DNA from: Jatrophihabitans cynanchi
Lineage (GTDB): Bacteria; Actinomycetota; Actinomycetes; Mycobacteriales; Jatrophihabitantaceae
NCBI RefSeq assembly: GCF_027247405.1
Contig: NZ_CP097463.1
Span: 3,286,001-3,350,000 of the forward strand
Direction of reading: 5' to 3'
DNA: 64,000 nt
Shown: positions 18,429-27,420 of the stretch, one piece after another
Numbering within the stretch: the stretch's first letter is position 1
Layout of the letters: every line of letters starts with the position of its first letter
Notes under the pieces: model-generated
What the model was told of the DNA's origin: nothing
Seen by the model: only the letters and a program-made list of their open reading frames with translations
Databases searched by the model: none
Translations under genes and position numbers: made by a program

Positions 18429-18905
18429 TTACTCGTCGCCGACCGTGTCGAAGCGCGACGGCTTGGTGTTGCGCGGCTTGCGGACCGTCTTGCGCGGGTA
18501 CGGCTTCGGTGCGTCGGCGAGGTCGGTGACGCCGGCGAGGGGCGCGTTGTCGGCAGCCGGGCCGGCGTCCCCGGACGAGGCCACCGCCTCGGCGGCCACG
18601 GCCTTCGCGATCACAGCCGCGTCGGCCGGCGGGACCTGGTCCTGAGCCGGGGCGGCGGCGTCCACGGGTCCGTCGAACGTGGCCCACGGTGGCGGCTCGT
18701 CGGTGGTCGGGCGGCGGTTGAGCAGGTCGTCCCCGCGGGCTGCGAGCATCGCGTACCGCTGCTGGGCGCGCAGCGAGACCTGCAGCGCGGTGCTGATCGC
18801 CAGCATCGGCAACTCGATCGCGCGATCGGGGAGGTGACGGGCCTGCTCGGCCGCCTCGGCGGCCAGGCCGAGCGCGGCGCGGAGGGGGGTGGGCAGCTGC
18901 GGCAT
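18429..18905 (-). CDS. Lipid droplet-associated-like protein (Rv1109c family position)
   Basis: 158 residues from the ATG at 18905; upstream codons in the frame run into the ispH promoter. The conserved N-terminal helix block is [20 protein letters not shown], then [33 protein letters not shown] and the PPWATFD motif seen in mycobacterial homologues. The C-terminal half is Ala/Pro-rich and ends in a basic [11 protein letters not shown] tail. The position between xseA and divergent ispH is conserved in M. tuberculosis. The droplet role is known only from relatives and is not shown by this sequence. Confidence 0.75.
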   Translation of the reverse strand: MPQLPTPLRAALGLAAEAAEQARHLPDRAIELPMLAISTALQVSLRAQQRYAMLAARGDDLLNRRPTTDEPPPWATFDGPVDAAAPAQDQVPPADAAVIAKAVAAEAVASSGDAGPAADNAPLAGVTDLADAPKPYPRKTVRKPRNTKPSRFDTVGDE

Positions 18906-18948
18906 GACACCAGCCTGCCTCATGCGGGCGATCCGTACCATGTCAGGT

Positions 18949-19971
18949 ATGACCTCCACACAGCCGCGTTCTGCCGGGTCGGGAGGTGCGTCGGGCGTCA
19001 CCGACGCGCCGCGGGGGAGAGTCCTGCTGGCCCGGCCACGTGGGTACTGCGCGGGGGTGGATCGGGCGGTGCAGACCGTCGAGCACGCGCTGGAGCACTA
19101 CGGTGCGCCGGTGTACGTGCGCAAGCAGATCGTGCACAACCTGCACGTGGTTCGTGCGCTCGAGGCCCGTGGCGCGATCTTCGTCGAGGAGAACGACGAG
19201 GTGCCGGAGGGCTCGATCGTGGTGTTCTCCGCGCACGGCGTGGCGCCCGAGGTGCACGCGCAGGCGGCCGAACGCGGCCTGAAGACGATCGACGCGACCT
19301 GCCCGCTGGTCACCAAGGTGCACCACGAGGTCCGCCGGTTCGCCGAAGCCGGTTACGACATCCTGCTCATCGGCCACGACGGCCACGAGGAGGTCGTCGG
19401 CACCAGCGGCGAGGCACCCGAGCGGGTGACGCTGGTCGACGGGCCGGACGACGTGGCGAACGTGGTGGTGCGCGACCCGGCGAAGGTGGTCTGGCTCTCG
19501 CAGACGACGCTGTCGGTCGACGAGACGATGCAGACCGTGAACGCGCTGCGCGAGCGCTTCCCGCTACTGCAGTCGCCGCCGTCGGACGACATCTGTTACG
19601 CCACGCAGAACCGGCAGGCGGCGGTGAAGACGATCGCGCCGCAGGTCGAGTTGTTCCTCGTGGTCGGCTCGGCGAACTCGTCCAACTCGGTGCGCATGGT
19701 CGAGGTGGCCGCGTCCTGTGGTGCCGGGGCCGCGCACCTGGTCGAGAACGCCGCGGCGATCGACGAGTCGTGGTTGGACGGCGTGCGCACGATCGGGCTC
19801 TCGTCCGGGGCGTCCGTCCCGGAGATCCTGGTGCGCGAGGTGGTGCAGTGGCTGGACGAGCACGGCTTCGGCGACGTGCAGGAGGTCAGCCACACCGAGG
19901 AGCGGTTGACGTTCGCGCTGCCCCGTGAGCTGCGCCGCGAACTGCAGGCAAAGCCCGCGCCGTCTGACTGA
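18949..19971 (+). CDS. ispH: 4-hydroxy-3-methylbut-2-enyl diphosphate reductase
   Basis: 340 residues. IspH makes IPP and DMAPP in the last step of the MEP isoprenoid pathway using a [4Fe-4S] cluster. Its three cluster cysteines are visible in [21 protein letters not shown] and [11 protein letters not shown], together with the catalytic ENDE-type acidic segment and [15 protein letters not shown] take the ATG at 18949; an ATG nine bases upstream is possible. Divergent from the LDP-like/xseA/xseB operon with a 43-base shared control region. Confidence 0.95.
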   Translation: MTSTQPRSAGSGGASGVTDAPRGRVLLARPRGYCAGVDRAVQTVEHALEHYGAPVYVRKQIVHNLHVVRALEARGAIFVEENDEVPEGSIVVFSAHGVAPEVHAQAAERGLKTIDATCPLVTKVHHEVRRFAEAGYDILLIGHDGHEEVVGTSGEAPERVTLVDGPDDVANVVVRDPAKVVWLSQTTLSVDETMQTVNALRERFPLLQSPPSDDICYATQNRQAAVKTIAPQVELFLVVGSANSSNSVRMVEVAASCGAGAAHLVENAAAIDESWLDGVRTIGLSSGASVPEILVREVVQWLDEHGFGDVQEVSHTEERLTFALPRELRRELQAKPAPSD

Positions 19972-19997
19972 CCGGCTGACCGGGGGAGCGCGGCGCG

Positions 19998-20630
19998 TCA
20001 GCGGCGGACGATGAGCCGGATGCCGGCGATGATCAGCACCGCCGCGGTGGCGGCGGCGATCGCGGGGAACCCGTACACCAGCCAGTTCGACGCGGCGTCG
20101 TACAGCGCGCGCCGGTCGTGCAGCCCGCCCGAGCGCAGGTACACCATCGCCCCGGACGCGACCGAGTAGACGATCGGCGGGGCGATGACCACAGTGAACA
20201 TGTCGGCGCGGCGCACCAGCAGGATCGCGATGATCGAGGCCGCCACCACGCCGATGTTGAACCCGCCGCGGACCTGGGCGCCGCTGATCGTGTCGATCAC
20301 GCCGCCGATCGCAGCGATCGCCAGCAGCACCAGCAGTGCCCCCCACCACGGCAGGCCGCGCTCGCGCGGGCGGGCGCGGGGGTCGAGCCAGGGCGGCGGC
20401 TCGGTGGATGCCGTGGCGGTGGGCGCCGCATAGCGGCCCGAGCGCGGCTCGGCCGGATAGCGCCCCCCGTGCTCGGCAGGCGCCGGGTAGTGGACACCGC
20501 GATCACCGGGCGCGTCGTACCGCTCGGCGCGGGTGGCACCCTGGCTGCCCGACTGGACCGACCGCGCGGGTCCCCAGCCGTGGTCGTCGCCCTGGTCGCC
20601 GCCACGCGCACCGTACGGCGCGTTCGCCAA
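19998..20630 (-). CDS. DUF6542-type membrane protein
   Basis: 210 residues. The first ~85 are disordered, rich in Gly, Arg, Tyr and Pro, and contain PPPWLDPRARPRERGLPWWGA. Four membrane helices follow at about 90-205 (LLVLLAIAAIGGVID, VGVVAAS-type segment, FTVVIAPPIVYSVASGAMV, AAATAAVLIIAGIRLI). This resembles the DUF6542 protein found beside ispH in mycobacteria. Function unknown. Convergent with ispH. Confidence 0.8.
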   Translation of the reverse strand: MANAPYGARGGDQGDDHGWGPARSVQSGSQGATRAERYDAPGDRGVHYPAPAEHGGRYPAEPRSGRYAAPTATASTEPPPWLDPRARPRERGLPWWGALLVLLAIAAIGGVIDTISGAQVRGGFNIGVVAASIIAILLVRRADMFTVVIAPPIVYSVASGAMVYLRSGGLHDRRALYDAASNWLVYGFPAIAAATAAVLIIAGIRLIVRR

Positions 20631-20765
20631 GATCGGACCCCTTTGCGTCGGTGCGCGACCGAGCGGTGTTCCGGGCTGCGGCGCGCTGTGTGCTCCCGGA
20701 CACGCTACCCGGAGCAGCTGTGCCGACGCTGCATCCGTGGCCCGCCCGGCGGCGGTTCCTCAGCT

Positions 20766-21953
20766 TCACTCGCCGCGTGCCGGGACCGTGCTGCCGGACG
20801 GTCGCAGCTCGACGACCCGCTCGGACGCGCCGTTCCCGGGCGTGGGTGAACGCGGCTGCACGTCGACCAGCGGGCGCAGTTCCGGCAGCTCGTCGTGCGG
20901 GGAGACCACCTCCAGGTCGCGCAGTTGCCGGGCCTTGCTGAGCACCCGCCGCTCCAGCGAACCGACCGTGTCGTTGTACGCGGACACCGCGTTGCCCAGG
21001 CTGCGGCCGAGCTTGTCGACGTGCCCGGCCATGGTGCTCAGCCGCTGATACAGCTCGCGGCCCAGTTCGTGCACCTGCTGGGCGTTGCTGGCGAGCGCGT
21101 GCTGGCGCCAGGTGTATGCGACCGTGCGCAGCAACGCGACCAGCGTCGACGGCGTCGCGAGCACAACGTTCCGGGCGCACGCGTACTCCAGCAGTGTCGC
21201 GTCGTGCTGCAGTGCGGCGTCCAGGAACGCGTCGGCGGGGACGAAGCAGACCACGAACTCCGGCGTCGGGGTGAACCGCTCCCAGTACGCCTTCGCCGAC
21301 AGCAGCGACACGTGCGTGCGCAGGTGCCTGGCGTGCGCGGCGAAGCGGGCGTCACGGGTCGCTTCGTCGGGGGCCTGCATCGCCTCGAGGTACGCGCTGA
21401 AGGCCACCTTGGCATCGACCACCACCTGCTTGCCACCGGCCAGGTGCACCACCAGGTCCGGGCGCTGGGTGCGCCCGTCGCCGTCGGTACTGCTCAGCTG
21501 GGTGGTGAAGTCGACGTGCTCGGTCAACCCGACCGCCTCGACCACCCGCTCCAACTGCATCTCGCCCCACCGCCCGCGCACCTGCGGTGCCCGCAGCGCG
21601 GTGACCAGCTGTGCCGTCTCGGTGCGTAGTTGCTCGGACGTCGCGCTCATCGCCCGCACCTGCTCGCGCAGGGCCGTGTCCGAGATCGCGCGGCCGCGCT
21701 GCACCTCGTCCAACTGTTCCTGCACCCGGCCGAGCGAGTCGCGCAGCGGAGTGACGAGCGCGGCCAGGTTGCCGTTGCCCATCAGCAACTGTTCACGATG
21801 GGCGGTGGCGGCGCGCTCGGCCTCGATCCCGGCGCGCAGTGCGGCCTGCTCGTTCAAGGCGGCGTGCAGCGCGCGTTCGCCCCGGCGCACGGCCAGCAAC
21901 CAGCCGATGGCCAGCCCGGCGGCCAGGGTCAGCAGCGCGATGAGTAGCTCCAT
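20766..21953 (-). CDS. rmuC: DNA recombination protein RmuC
   Basis: About 395 residues from the ATG at 21953; a TTG 12 bases upstream is less likely. An N-terminal membrane helix (LLIALLTLAAGLAIGWLLAV) is followed by a long coiled coil and then the RmuC nuclease-like domain: RGRWGEMQLERVVEAVGLTE, VVVDAKVAFSAYLEAM, and VLATPSTLVALLRTVAYTWR. RmuC limits inversion at short inverted repeats and is thought to be a membrane-tethered nuclease. The preceding 135 bases (20631-20765) contain no gene I can support. Confidence 0.93.
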   Translation of the reverse strand: MELLIALLTLAAGLAIGWLLAVRRGERALHAALNEQAALRAGIEAERAATAHREQLLMGNGNLAALVTPLRDSLGRVQEQLDEVQRGRAISDTALREQVRAMSATSEQLRTETAQLVTALRAPQVRGRWGEMQLERVVEAVGLTEHVDFTTQLSSTDGDGRTQRPDLVVHLAGGKQVVVDAKVAFSAYLEAMQAPDEATRDARFAAHARHLRTHVSLLSAKAYWERFTPTPEFVVCFVPADAFLDAALQHDATLLEYACARNVVLATPSTLVALLRTVAYTWRQHALASNAQQVHELGRELYQRLSTMAGHVDKLGRSLGNAVSAYNDTVGSLERRVLSKARQLRDLEVVSPHDELPELRPLVDVQPRSPTPGNGASERVVELRPSGSTVPARGE

Positions 21954-22072
21954 GCGGACAGGCAAGCAGCAAGGTCCGACAATTCCTGGCCGCGGCCAGC
22001 GGCTGTCCGCGCGGGCATCGCCGCTTACGTAGACTCGGCCGTCGTGAGCACCTCGCGAGACTGCTGCCCCGG

Positions 22073-23146
22073 ATGAGCCTCACCATCGGCATCGTCGGGC
22101 TGCCCAACGTCGGCAAGTCCACGCTGTTCAACGCGCTGACCAAGAACGACGTCCTGGCGGCGAACTACCCGTTCGCCACGATCGACCCGAACGTGGGTGT
22201 CGTCGGCGTCCCCGATCCCCGACTGGCCGAGCTGTCGCGCATCTTCGGTTCGGCCCGGATCGTCCCGGCGACGGTGTCGTTCGTCGACATCGCCGGGATC
22301 GTCAAGGGCGCCTCCGAGGGAGCCGGGCTCGGCAACAAGTTCCTGGCCAACATCCGCGAGGCCGACGCGATCTGCCAGGTCATCCGCGCGTTCAGCGATC
22401 CGGACGTCGTGCACGTCGACGGCAAGGTCTCGCCCAAGGACGACATCGAGATCATCGAGACCGAGCTGATCCTCGCCGACCTGCAGACCATCGAGAAGGC
22501 CTTGCCACGACTGCACAAGGAAGCACGCCTGGACAAGGGGAAGGTCGCGGTCGTCGCTGCCGTCGAGGCCGCGCAGCAGGTGCTCGAGGGCGGCCGGACG
22601 ATCTTCGGAGCCGGGCTGGACCGCGAGCCGCTGCGCGAGTTGCAGCTGATGACCGCCAAGCCGTTCCTGTACGTGTTCAACGTAGATCCGGACGAGATCT
22701 CCAACGCCGCGTTCACCGACGAGATGCGCGCCCTGGTCGCGCCGGCCGAGGCGATCTTCCTGGACGCGAAGACCGAGGCCGAGCTGATCGAACTCGATCC
22801 GGACGAGGCGCTCGAGCTGCTGCAGTCGATGGGTCAGGAGGAGTCCGGCATCGACCTGCTCGCCCGCGTGGGATTCGCGACGCTCGGGCTGCAGACCTAC
22901 TTGACGGCCGGCCCGAAGGAGGCGCGGGCCTGGACGATCCCGGTCGGCGCCACCGCGCCGCAGGCAGCCGGGGTGATCCACACCGACTTCGAGCGCGGCT
23001 TCATCAAGGCCGAGGTGGTCTCCTACGCCGACCTCGTCGCCGCCGGCTCGATGGCCGAGGCGAAGGCGCGCGGCAAGGTGCGCATCGAGGGCAAGGACTA
23101 CGTCATGGCCGACGGCGACGTGGTGGAGTTCCGCTTCAACGTGTGA
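22073..23146 (+). CDS. ychF: Redox-regulated P-loop ATPase YchF (OLA1 family)
   Basis: 357 residues. The P-loop is GIVGLPNVGKSTLFNALT, the switch region SFVDIAGIVKGASEGAGLGNKF, and the C-terminal TGS domain ends with FERGFIKAEVV, GSMAEAKARGKVRIEGKDYVM. The usual NKxD specificity motif is replaced by NVDPDE, as in YchF proteins, which hydrolyse ATP rather than GTP. It associates with ribosomes and affects stress responses. Monocistronic. The next 135 bases before the CsoR-type gene look empty. Confidence 0.95.
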   Translation: MSLTIGIVGLPNVGKSTLFNALTKNDVLAANYPFATIDPNVGVVGVPDPRLAELSRIFGSARIVPATVSFVDIAGIVKGASEGAGLGNKFLANIREADAICQVIRAFSDPDVVHVDGKVSPKDDIEIIETELILADLQTIEKALPRLHKEARLDKGKVAVVAAVEAAQQVLEGGRTIFGAGLDREPLRELQLMTAKPFLYVFNVDPDEISNAAFTDEMRALVAPAEAIFLDAKTEAELIELDPDEALELLQSMGQEESGIDLLARVGFATLGLQTYLTAGPKEARAWTIPVGATAPQAAGVIHTDFERGFIKAEVVSYADLVAAGSMAEAKARGKVRIEGKDYVMADGDVVEFRFNV

Positions 23147-23282
23147 CTGAGCTCAAGAACCCAGCAAATACGGGACCTAGAGACTCCCAGCAGTGGCGGC
23201 GCCTGGCCTTGCGCGGGACGATGACCCGCGGGCAGGAGTGCGCCAATCCGCGCCGATCAGAGCCCTGAGCCGGGCGGCGAAC

Positions 23283-23549
23283 TCAGGCCAGCGACAGGAA
23301 CAGTTTCTGCATCTTGTCGCTGTCGACGCTGTCCACGCCGCCGCTGTCGATCAGACACTGCTTGAGGCCGGTAGCGACGATCGCGAAGCCGGCACGATCG
23401 AGCGCCCGGCTGACCGCGGCGACTTGCGTCACGATCTCCTCGCAGTCCCTGCCGTCGTCGATCATCTTCAACACGCCGCCGATCTGGCCCTGCGCGCGCC
23501 GCAACCGCTTGACGATCGCGTCCATGCTCTCGCGTGGCAGTTCGACCAT
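23283..23549 (-). CDS. CsoR/RcnR-family repressor of CstR type (Cys-x-Cys fingerprint)
   Basis: 88 residues, an all-helical DUF156 repressor (KRLRRAQGQIGGVLKMIDDGRDCEE, ATGLKQCLIDS). Copper-sensing CsoR uses Cys36, His61 and Cys65. In this protein C36 and C65 are present but position 61 is Gly, so the copper ligand set is incomplete. A two-cysteine set is the hallmark of CstR, which senses persulfide or sulfane sulfur by cysteine cross-linking. The start has AGAGGAG upstream and a 16-base dyad 32 bases ahead. Similar dyads precede the thioredoxin and MMPL genes, so this protein probably controls all three. Confidence 0.85.
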   Translation of the reverse strand: MVELPRESMDAIVKRLRRAQGQIGGVLKMIDDGRDCEEIVTQVAAVSRALDRAGFAIVATGLKQCLIDSGGVDSVDSDKMQKLFLSLA

Positions 23550-23580
23550 GCCCGCTCCTCTGCTGAAGTGATGTGCCAGT

Positions 23581-23596
23581 ATACCCAGGCGGGTAT
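23581..23596 (-). promoter_or_regulatory. CsoR/CstR-type operator 1
   Basis: ATACCCAGGCGGGTAT, with perfect ATACCC/GGGTAT arms and a 4-base centre. It lies upstream of the repressor gene, implying autoregulation. Members of this repressor family bind such GC-tract dyads flanked by AT/TA. Confidence 0.75.
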
Positions 23597-23634
23597 CAGG
23601 TTCCCCCAGTCGTCCGGCGGGGTGCCGCCGGCCG

Positions 23635-23997
23635 TCAGCCCGCTTGCGCCGCGACCTGTGCGCGAACCTCGTCCATGTCGAGTGCGCGCACGGCGGAGAT
23701 CACTTCGGCCAGCGCGCTCGCCGGAAGTGCGCCAGGCTGGGAAAAGACGAGGATCCCCTCGCGGAAGGCCATCAGCGTCGGGATCGACTGGATGCCCGCG
23801 GCGGCGGCGAGGGAGCGCTCCGCCTCGGTGTCGACCTTGCCGAAGACGATGTCCGGGTGCTCGTCGGAGGCCTTCTCGAAGACGGGTGCGAACATCCGGC
23901 ACGGGCCGCACCAGGATGCCCAGAAGTCGACGAGCACGATGTCGTTCTCCTTCAGGACGTCCTCGAAACCGGCCGCACTCAACGTGGTGGTGGACAT
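23635..23997 (-). CDS. Thioredoxin
   Basis: 120 residues with the active site WASWCGPCRMFAPVF and the cis-proline loop IQSIPTLMAFREG. It reduces protein disulfides in the cytosol. The ATG at 23997 has AGGAGAG six bases upstream; the frame is open further back but that part crosses the operator region. Position 20 bases downstream of operator 2 suggests that it is induced with the MMPL exporter and the repressor, rather than being the housekeeping thioredoxin next to trxB. Confidence 0.92.
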   Translation of the reverse strand: MSTTTLSAAGFEDVLKENDIVLVDFWASWCGPCRMFAPVFEKASDEHPDIVFGKVDTEAERSLAAAAGIQSIPTLMAFREGILVFSQPGALPASALAEVISAVRALDMDEVRAQVAAQAG

Positions 23998-24016
23998 GAG
24001 CTCTCCTGTCGTTGCT

Positions 24017-24032
24017 ATACCAGTGGGGGTAT
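24017..24032 (-). promoter_or_regulatory. CsoR/CstR-type operator 2
   Basis: ATACCAGTGGGGGTAT, matching the same 16-base pattern with one arm imperfect (ATACCA against GGGTAT). It sits just upstream of the thioredoxin ribosome binding site. Confidence 0.65.
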
Positions 24033-24094
24033 AACGAGCGACGGCCGGATTCGATTCCCGGTGAGTTCGCCGGCGATGGCAGCCGCCATTTGAT

Positions 24095-24110
24095 ATACCC
24101 ATAGGGGTAT
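24095..24110 (+). promoter_or_regulatory. CsoR/CstR-type operator 3
   Basis: ATACCCATAGGGGTAT, with ATACCC/GGGTAT arms as in operator 1. It lies 62 bases before the MMPL start and should control the MMPL-DUF302-OsmC operon. Confidence 0.75.
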
Positions 24111-24172
24111 GGGTACGCTGGCGAACGCGACCCGCGGAGAGCGGCTCGTCCCCGACCTGCCGAGGAGAAGCG

Positions 24173-26449
24173 TTGACCACCATTGCCTCCCGCCGGAACC
24201 CTCCACCGGCCCCCGAGCAGCACGCACCTGGCTGGCTCGCCCGCCTGGGCGCCTGGTCCGGGACGCATCTGCGCGTCGTCCTGATCGGCTGGCTGCTCGT
24301 GCTCGTCGCGTTCGGCGCATTCGCCCCGCAGGTCGAGTCGGCGCTGTCCGGCGCGGGCTGGCAGGACAGCGGCAGCCAGTCGGTGAAGGCGCGCGAGCTG
24401 ATCGCCAATCAGTTCAGCGGCCTGAACTCGACCGCATTGCAGGTCGTCGTCCACGACAGCGCCGGCGCGATCGCGTCCGATCCGGTTGCCCGGCAGGCGG
24501 TCGACCGGGCGAGCGCGTTGCTGCAGGCCGATCCCCGGGTGAGTACGGTGCTCCCACCGCAGCCGGGGGTGAGCATCTCGCAGGACGGGCGTACCGCGAT
24601 CATCCAAGGCGGGGCGAAGGCCGACCCGAACGAGATGGTGCGCGCAGCCGACGAGCTCTCCAAGCCGATCACGGCGCTGTCGAGGAAGAACGTGTCGGTG
24701 AACCTGACCGGTTCGAGCGCGCTCTGGGCGAACTTCAACCAGGTCAACCACTCGGCGATGATCAAGTCCGAGGTGCTGTCCTGGCCGGTGACGATGCTGG
24801 TGCTGGTGCTCGCGTTCGGCAGCCTGGTGGCGGCCGGGCTGCCGCTCATGCTGACGCTCGTCGGGCTGCTCACCGCCGCCGGTGCCCTGGTCCTGTCCAC
24901 GCACATCGCTCCGGTCAGCATCTGGGCGATGAACTTCGCGATGATGTTCGCGCTGGCCCTGGGCATCGACTACGCACTGTTCATCGTCGTCCGCTTCCGA
25001 GCCGCACTCAAACGTCGTGCTGACCAGACCGATCGCCGACAGGCTGCGATCGAGGCCGTCGCCGAAACCATGGGGACGGCGGGCAAGGCGGTCGCGTTCA
25101 GCGGCCTCACCGTGCTCGTGTCACTCTCGACCGTGCTGCTGGTACCGAGTCCTGCGTTCCGCAGCATGGCCCTGGGCATCATGCTGTCGGTCGTCGCCGT
25201 GCTGGCCGCCACCCTCACCCTGCTGCCGGCCGTCCTCGGCCGACTGGGCCGTCGCGTCGACTCCGGCCGCATCCGGCTTCCCGGGGCCCTGGACCGTGCC
25301 GAGCGGCGGGCCGAGCGGCGCGCGGCAGCCGCGGCGGCGTCCGCTACCGGTGCGGGCGTCGAGGGCGCCGGCCACGCCGCGCACCCGCACCACACCGTCG
25401 TCGGGCTGGAGCGGCTGCTGCACCACTGGGGTGCGCTGCTTCATCGGCGTCCATGGATCGCGGGCGGCCTGGTGCTGGTGGTGATCGGGATCCTGGCCTG
25501 GCCCGTCCTGTCCCTGCGTACCGGCATGCCCAGCATCGCGATCATTCCGCAGAGCCAGACGGCGCGCGCCGGCTACAACCAGGTGGTCGACGCCTTCGGA
25601 CCGGGCGCGCCGGGCACGCTCTCGGTCGTCACACCGGCGACCGAGCAGACGGCGGCGCTGCAGCTGCTCCGCAGCGATCGCGGAATCGCGGCGGCCGTTC
25701 CCGCCGGATCGTCGAACGGCTGGACGATGACGCTGGCGATCCCCACCACGGACGCCTCGGCCCCCGCCACCGGATCGACCATCGACCGGCTGCGTTCGCA
25801 ACTGCCCTCGGGCACCCTCGTCGGCGGGGCCGCCGCGGAGAACCACGACCTGGAGCAGGTGCTCTCGAGCCGGACGCCACTGGTGTTCGGGTTGCTCATC
25901 GGCCTGGGATTCCTGCTGCTGCTCGTGGCACTCGGGAGCCCGCTGATCGCCTTCGTCGGCGTGGTCACCAACCTGGCCTCGATAGCGGGCGCGTTCGGCG
26001 TGGCCAAGCTCGTCTTCCAAGACGGTCACCTGTCAGGGCTGCTCGGCTTCGAGCCGCAGGGCTTCGTCGACGCGTGGGCTCCGCTGTTCTTCGGTGCGAT
26101 GCTCTCGGGCGTGGCGATGGACTACACGCTGTTCCTGCTCTCGGCCGCCCGGGAACACTACGACCTCACCGGCGACCCGCAGCACGCCATGAGGATGGCG
26201 CTGCGAACCTCCGGACGGGTGGTCGTCGCCGCGGCCGGCGTCATGGTGGCGGTGTTCATGACGTTCGCCCTGTCCGGCCCCCTGGCGCCGAAGGAGATGG
26301 GCATCATCCTCGCGGTCGCGGTGTTCCTCGACGCGCTGCTGATCCGGATGATCCTGCTACCGGTCGTGCTCCGGCTCACCGGGCACGGCGCGTGGCACCA
26401 GCCGAAGTGGCTGGGCCGGATCCTGCCCCGCGTCCGTTTCTCCCACTGA
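24173..26449 (+). CDS. MMPL-family RND transporter
   Basis: 758 residues with about 12 membrane helices in two repeats, each with a large extracytoplasmic loop. The proton-relay-type motifs GIDYALFIVVRFRAAL and GVAMDYTLFLLSAAREHY mark the RND/MMPL superfamily. Relatives export lipids or toxic compounds across the inner membrane. It starts at an unusual TTG, chosen because GAGGAGA lies five bases upstream and the next residues (MTTIASRRNPPP) fit. First gene of an operon with DUF302 and OsmC genes, behind operator 3. A loop of Ala/Arg/His-rich sequence near residue 385 precedes the second half. Confidence 0.9.
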   Translation: MTTIASRRNPPPAPEQHAPGWLARLGAWSGTHLRVVLIGWLLVLVAFGAFAPQVESALSGAGWQDSGSQSVKARELIANQFSGLNSTALQVVVHDSAGAIASDPVARQAVDRASALLQADPRVSTVLPPQPGVSISQDGRTAIIQGGAKADPNEMVRAADELSKPITALSRKNVSVNLTGSSALWANFNQVNHSAMIKSEVLSWPVTMLVLVLAFGSLVAAGLPLMLTLVGLLTAAGALVLSTHIAPVSIWAMNFAMMFALALGIDYALFIVVRFRAALKRRADQTDRRQAAIEAVAETMGTAGKAVAFSGLTVLVSLSTVLLVPSPAFRSMALGIMLSVVAVLAATLTLLPAVLGRLGRRVDSGRIRLPGALDRAERRAERRAAAAAASATGAGVEGAGHAAHPHHTVVGLERLLHHWGALLHRRPWIAGGLVLVVIGILAWPVLSLRTGMPSIAIIPQSQTARAGYNQVVDAFGPGAPGTLSVVTPATEQTAALQLLRSDRGIAAAVPAGSSNGWTMTLAIPTTDASAPATGSTIDRLRSQLPSGTLVGGAAAENHDLEQVLSSRTPLVFGLLIGLGFLLLLVALGSPLIAFVGVVTNLASIAGAFGVAKLVFQDGHLSGLLGFEPQGFVDAWAPLFFGAMLSGVAMDYTLFLLSAAREHYDLTGDPQHAMRMALRTSGRVVVAAAGVMVAVFMTFALSGPLAPKEMGIILAVAVFLDALLIRMILLPVVLRLTGHGAWHQPKWLGRILPRVRFSH

Positions 26450-26481
26450 CCATCTACGGCACTACCTGAAGGGAACCGACC

Positions 26482-26907
26482 ATGTCCGACTACACCTTCG
26501 GCGTCACCCTCGACGCCGGATTCACCGATACCGTGCAGCGCACCCGCGCGGCACTGGCCGAACAGGGCTTCGGCGTGCTCACCGAGATCGACGTCGCCGC
26601 CACCATGAAGGCCAAGCTCGGCCTCGACATGAGCGCCCACCTGATCCTCGGTGCGTGCAACCCGCCGCTGGCCCACCGCGCCCTCGAACTCGAGCCCGCG
26701 ATCGGCGCGCTGCTGCCGTGCAACGTCGTCGTGCGCACCCTGGACGACTCGCACACCCGCGTGGAGGCGATGAACCCCGGTGTAATGGTCGAGGCGACCG
26801 GCAACCAGGACCTCGCCGACGTTGCCGAGCAGGCCGGCACGCGCCTGGCGGCAGCCCTGGATGCGCTGGCCGCCCCGGACGACGCGGCACAGGGGGACGC
26901 CACGTGA
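26482..26907 (+). CDS. DUF302 domain protein
   Basis: 141 residues. The DUF302 pattern is clear: FTDTVQRTRAALAEQGFGVLTEIDV, LGACNPPLAHRALELEP and LLPCNVVVR. The cysteines are C59 and C80. The family folds like a heat-stable TIM-type dimer and often sits next to sulfur or redox genes, but its biochemical role is not settled. AAGGGAA precedes the ATG. It overlaps the OsmC gene by four bases and follows MMPL by 32 bases. Confidence 0.88.
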   Translation: MSDYTFGVTLDAGFTDTVQRTRAALAEQGFGVLTEIDVAATMKAKLGLDMSAHLILGACNPPLAHRALELEPAIGALLPCNVVVRTLDDSHTRVEAMNPGVMVEATGNQDLADVAEQAGTRLAAALDALAAPDDAAQGDAT

Positions 26908-27302
26908 GCGGGGAGCTGCGCGTGCGCCACGTCGACGGCGACCGGTTCACCGTCGACGTGCGCGGGCACCGCGTCACCGTCGATCAGCCGGTGGGGGACG
27001 GCGGGACGGACACCGCGCCCACGCCCACCGAGCTGTTCGTCGCCGGACTGGCCAGCTGCGTGGCGTTCTATGCCCGGCGCTACCTCGTCCGGCACGAACT
27101 CGACGCGAGCGGCCTGGAAGTCACGGCCAGGTACGCGGTCGGCGGCCGTCCGGCACGCGTCAGCGAGCTCGCCGTCCACATCACCCCGCCCGCAGCCCTG
27201 CCCGCAGACAGGCGCGATGCGTTCCTCGCCGTCGCCTCGCACTGCACCGTCCACAACACCCTGCACGAGCCACCCGCCGTCGACATCGTCCTCGACAGCT
27301 AG
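26904..27302 (+). CDS. OsmC/Ohr-family protein
   Basis: 132 residues, from a GTG in a GTGA overlap with the DUF302 gene. The two redox cysteines of the family are in LFVAGLASCVAFYARRYL and ASHCTVHNTLHEPP. OsmC/Ohr proteins are thiol peroxidases for organic hydroperoxides or, in some branches, act in sulfur metabolism. Together with thioredoxin, DUF302 and a two-cysteine repressor, it supports a thiol or reactive-sulfur stress function for the regulon. Confidence 0.88.
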   Translation: MSGELRVRHVDGDRFTVDVRGHRVTVDQPVGDGGTDTAPTPTELFVAGLASCVAFYARRYLVRHELDASGLEVTARYAVGGRPARVSELAVHITPPAALPADRRDAFLAVASHCTVHNTLHEPPAVDIVLDS

Positions 27303-27388
27303 AGCCGCTGGTACCTGCCGAGGACAGTGCGTATCGGACGGCGAAGCGGCGGACGTTTCACGACAGCACCCGGGGCAGCGATCCGCGC

Positions 27389-27420
27389 GTCACGTCGTCA
27401 CGGGGGTCACGTCGTCACGG
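27389..27420. repeat. 15-base direct repeat at a convergent gene junction
   Basis: GTCACGTCGTCACGG occurs at 27389-27403 and again at 27406-27420, in the gap between the OsmC and UbiB-like genes. The second copy covers the stop codon of the UbiB-like gene. Possibly a termination or repeat remnant. Confidence 0.6.

Noticed and set aside
18889-18948. Upstream extension of ispH
   Set aside because: The extra 20 codons overlap the 5' end of the divergent LDP-like gene and are not conserved-looking; the ATG at 18949 gives the usual N-terminus.
23283-23549. Copper-sensing CsoR
   Set aside because: The required His at position 61 is Gly and no copper ATPase or chaperone gene is adjacent.
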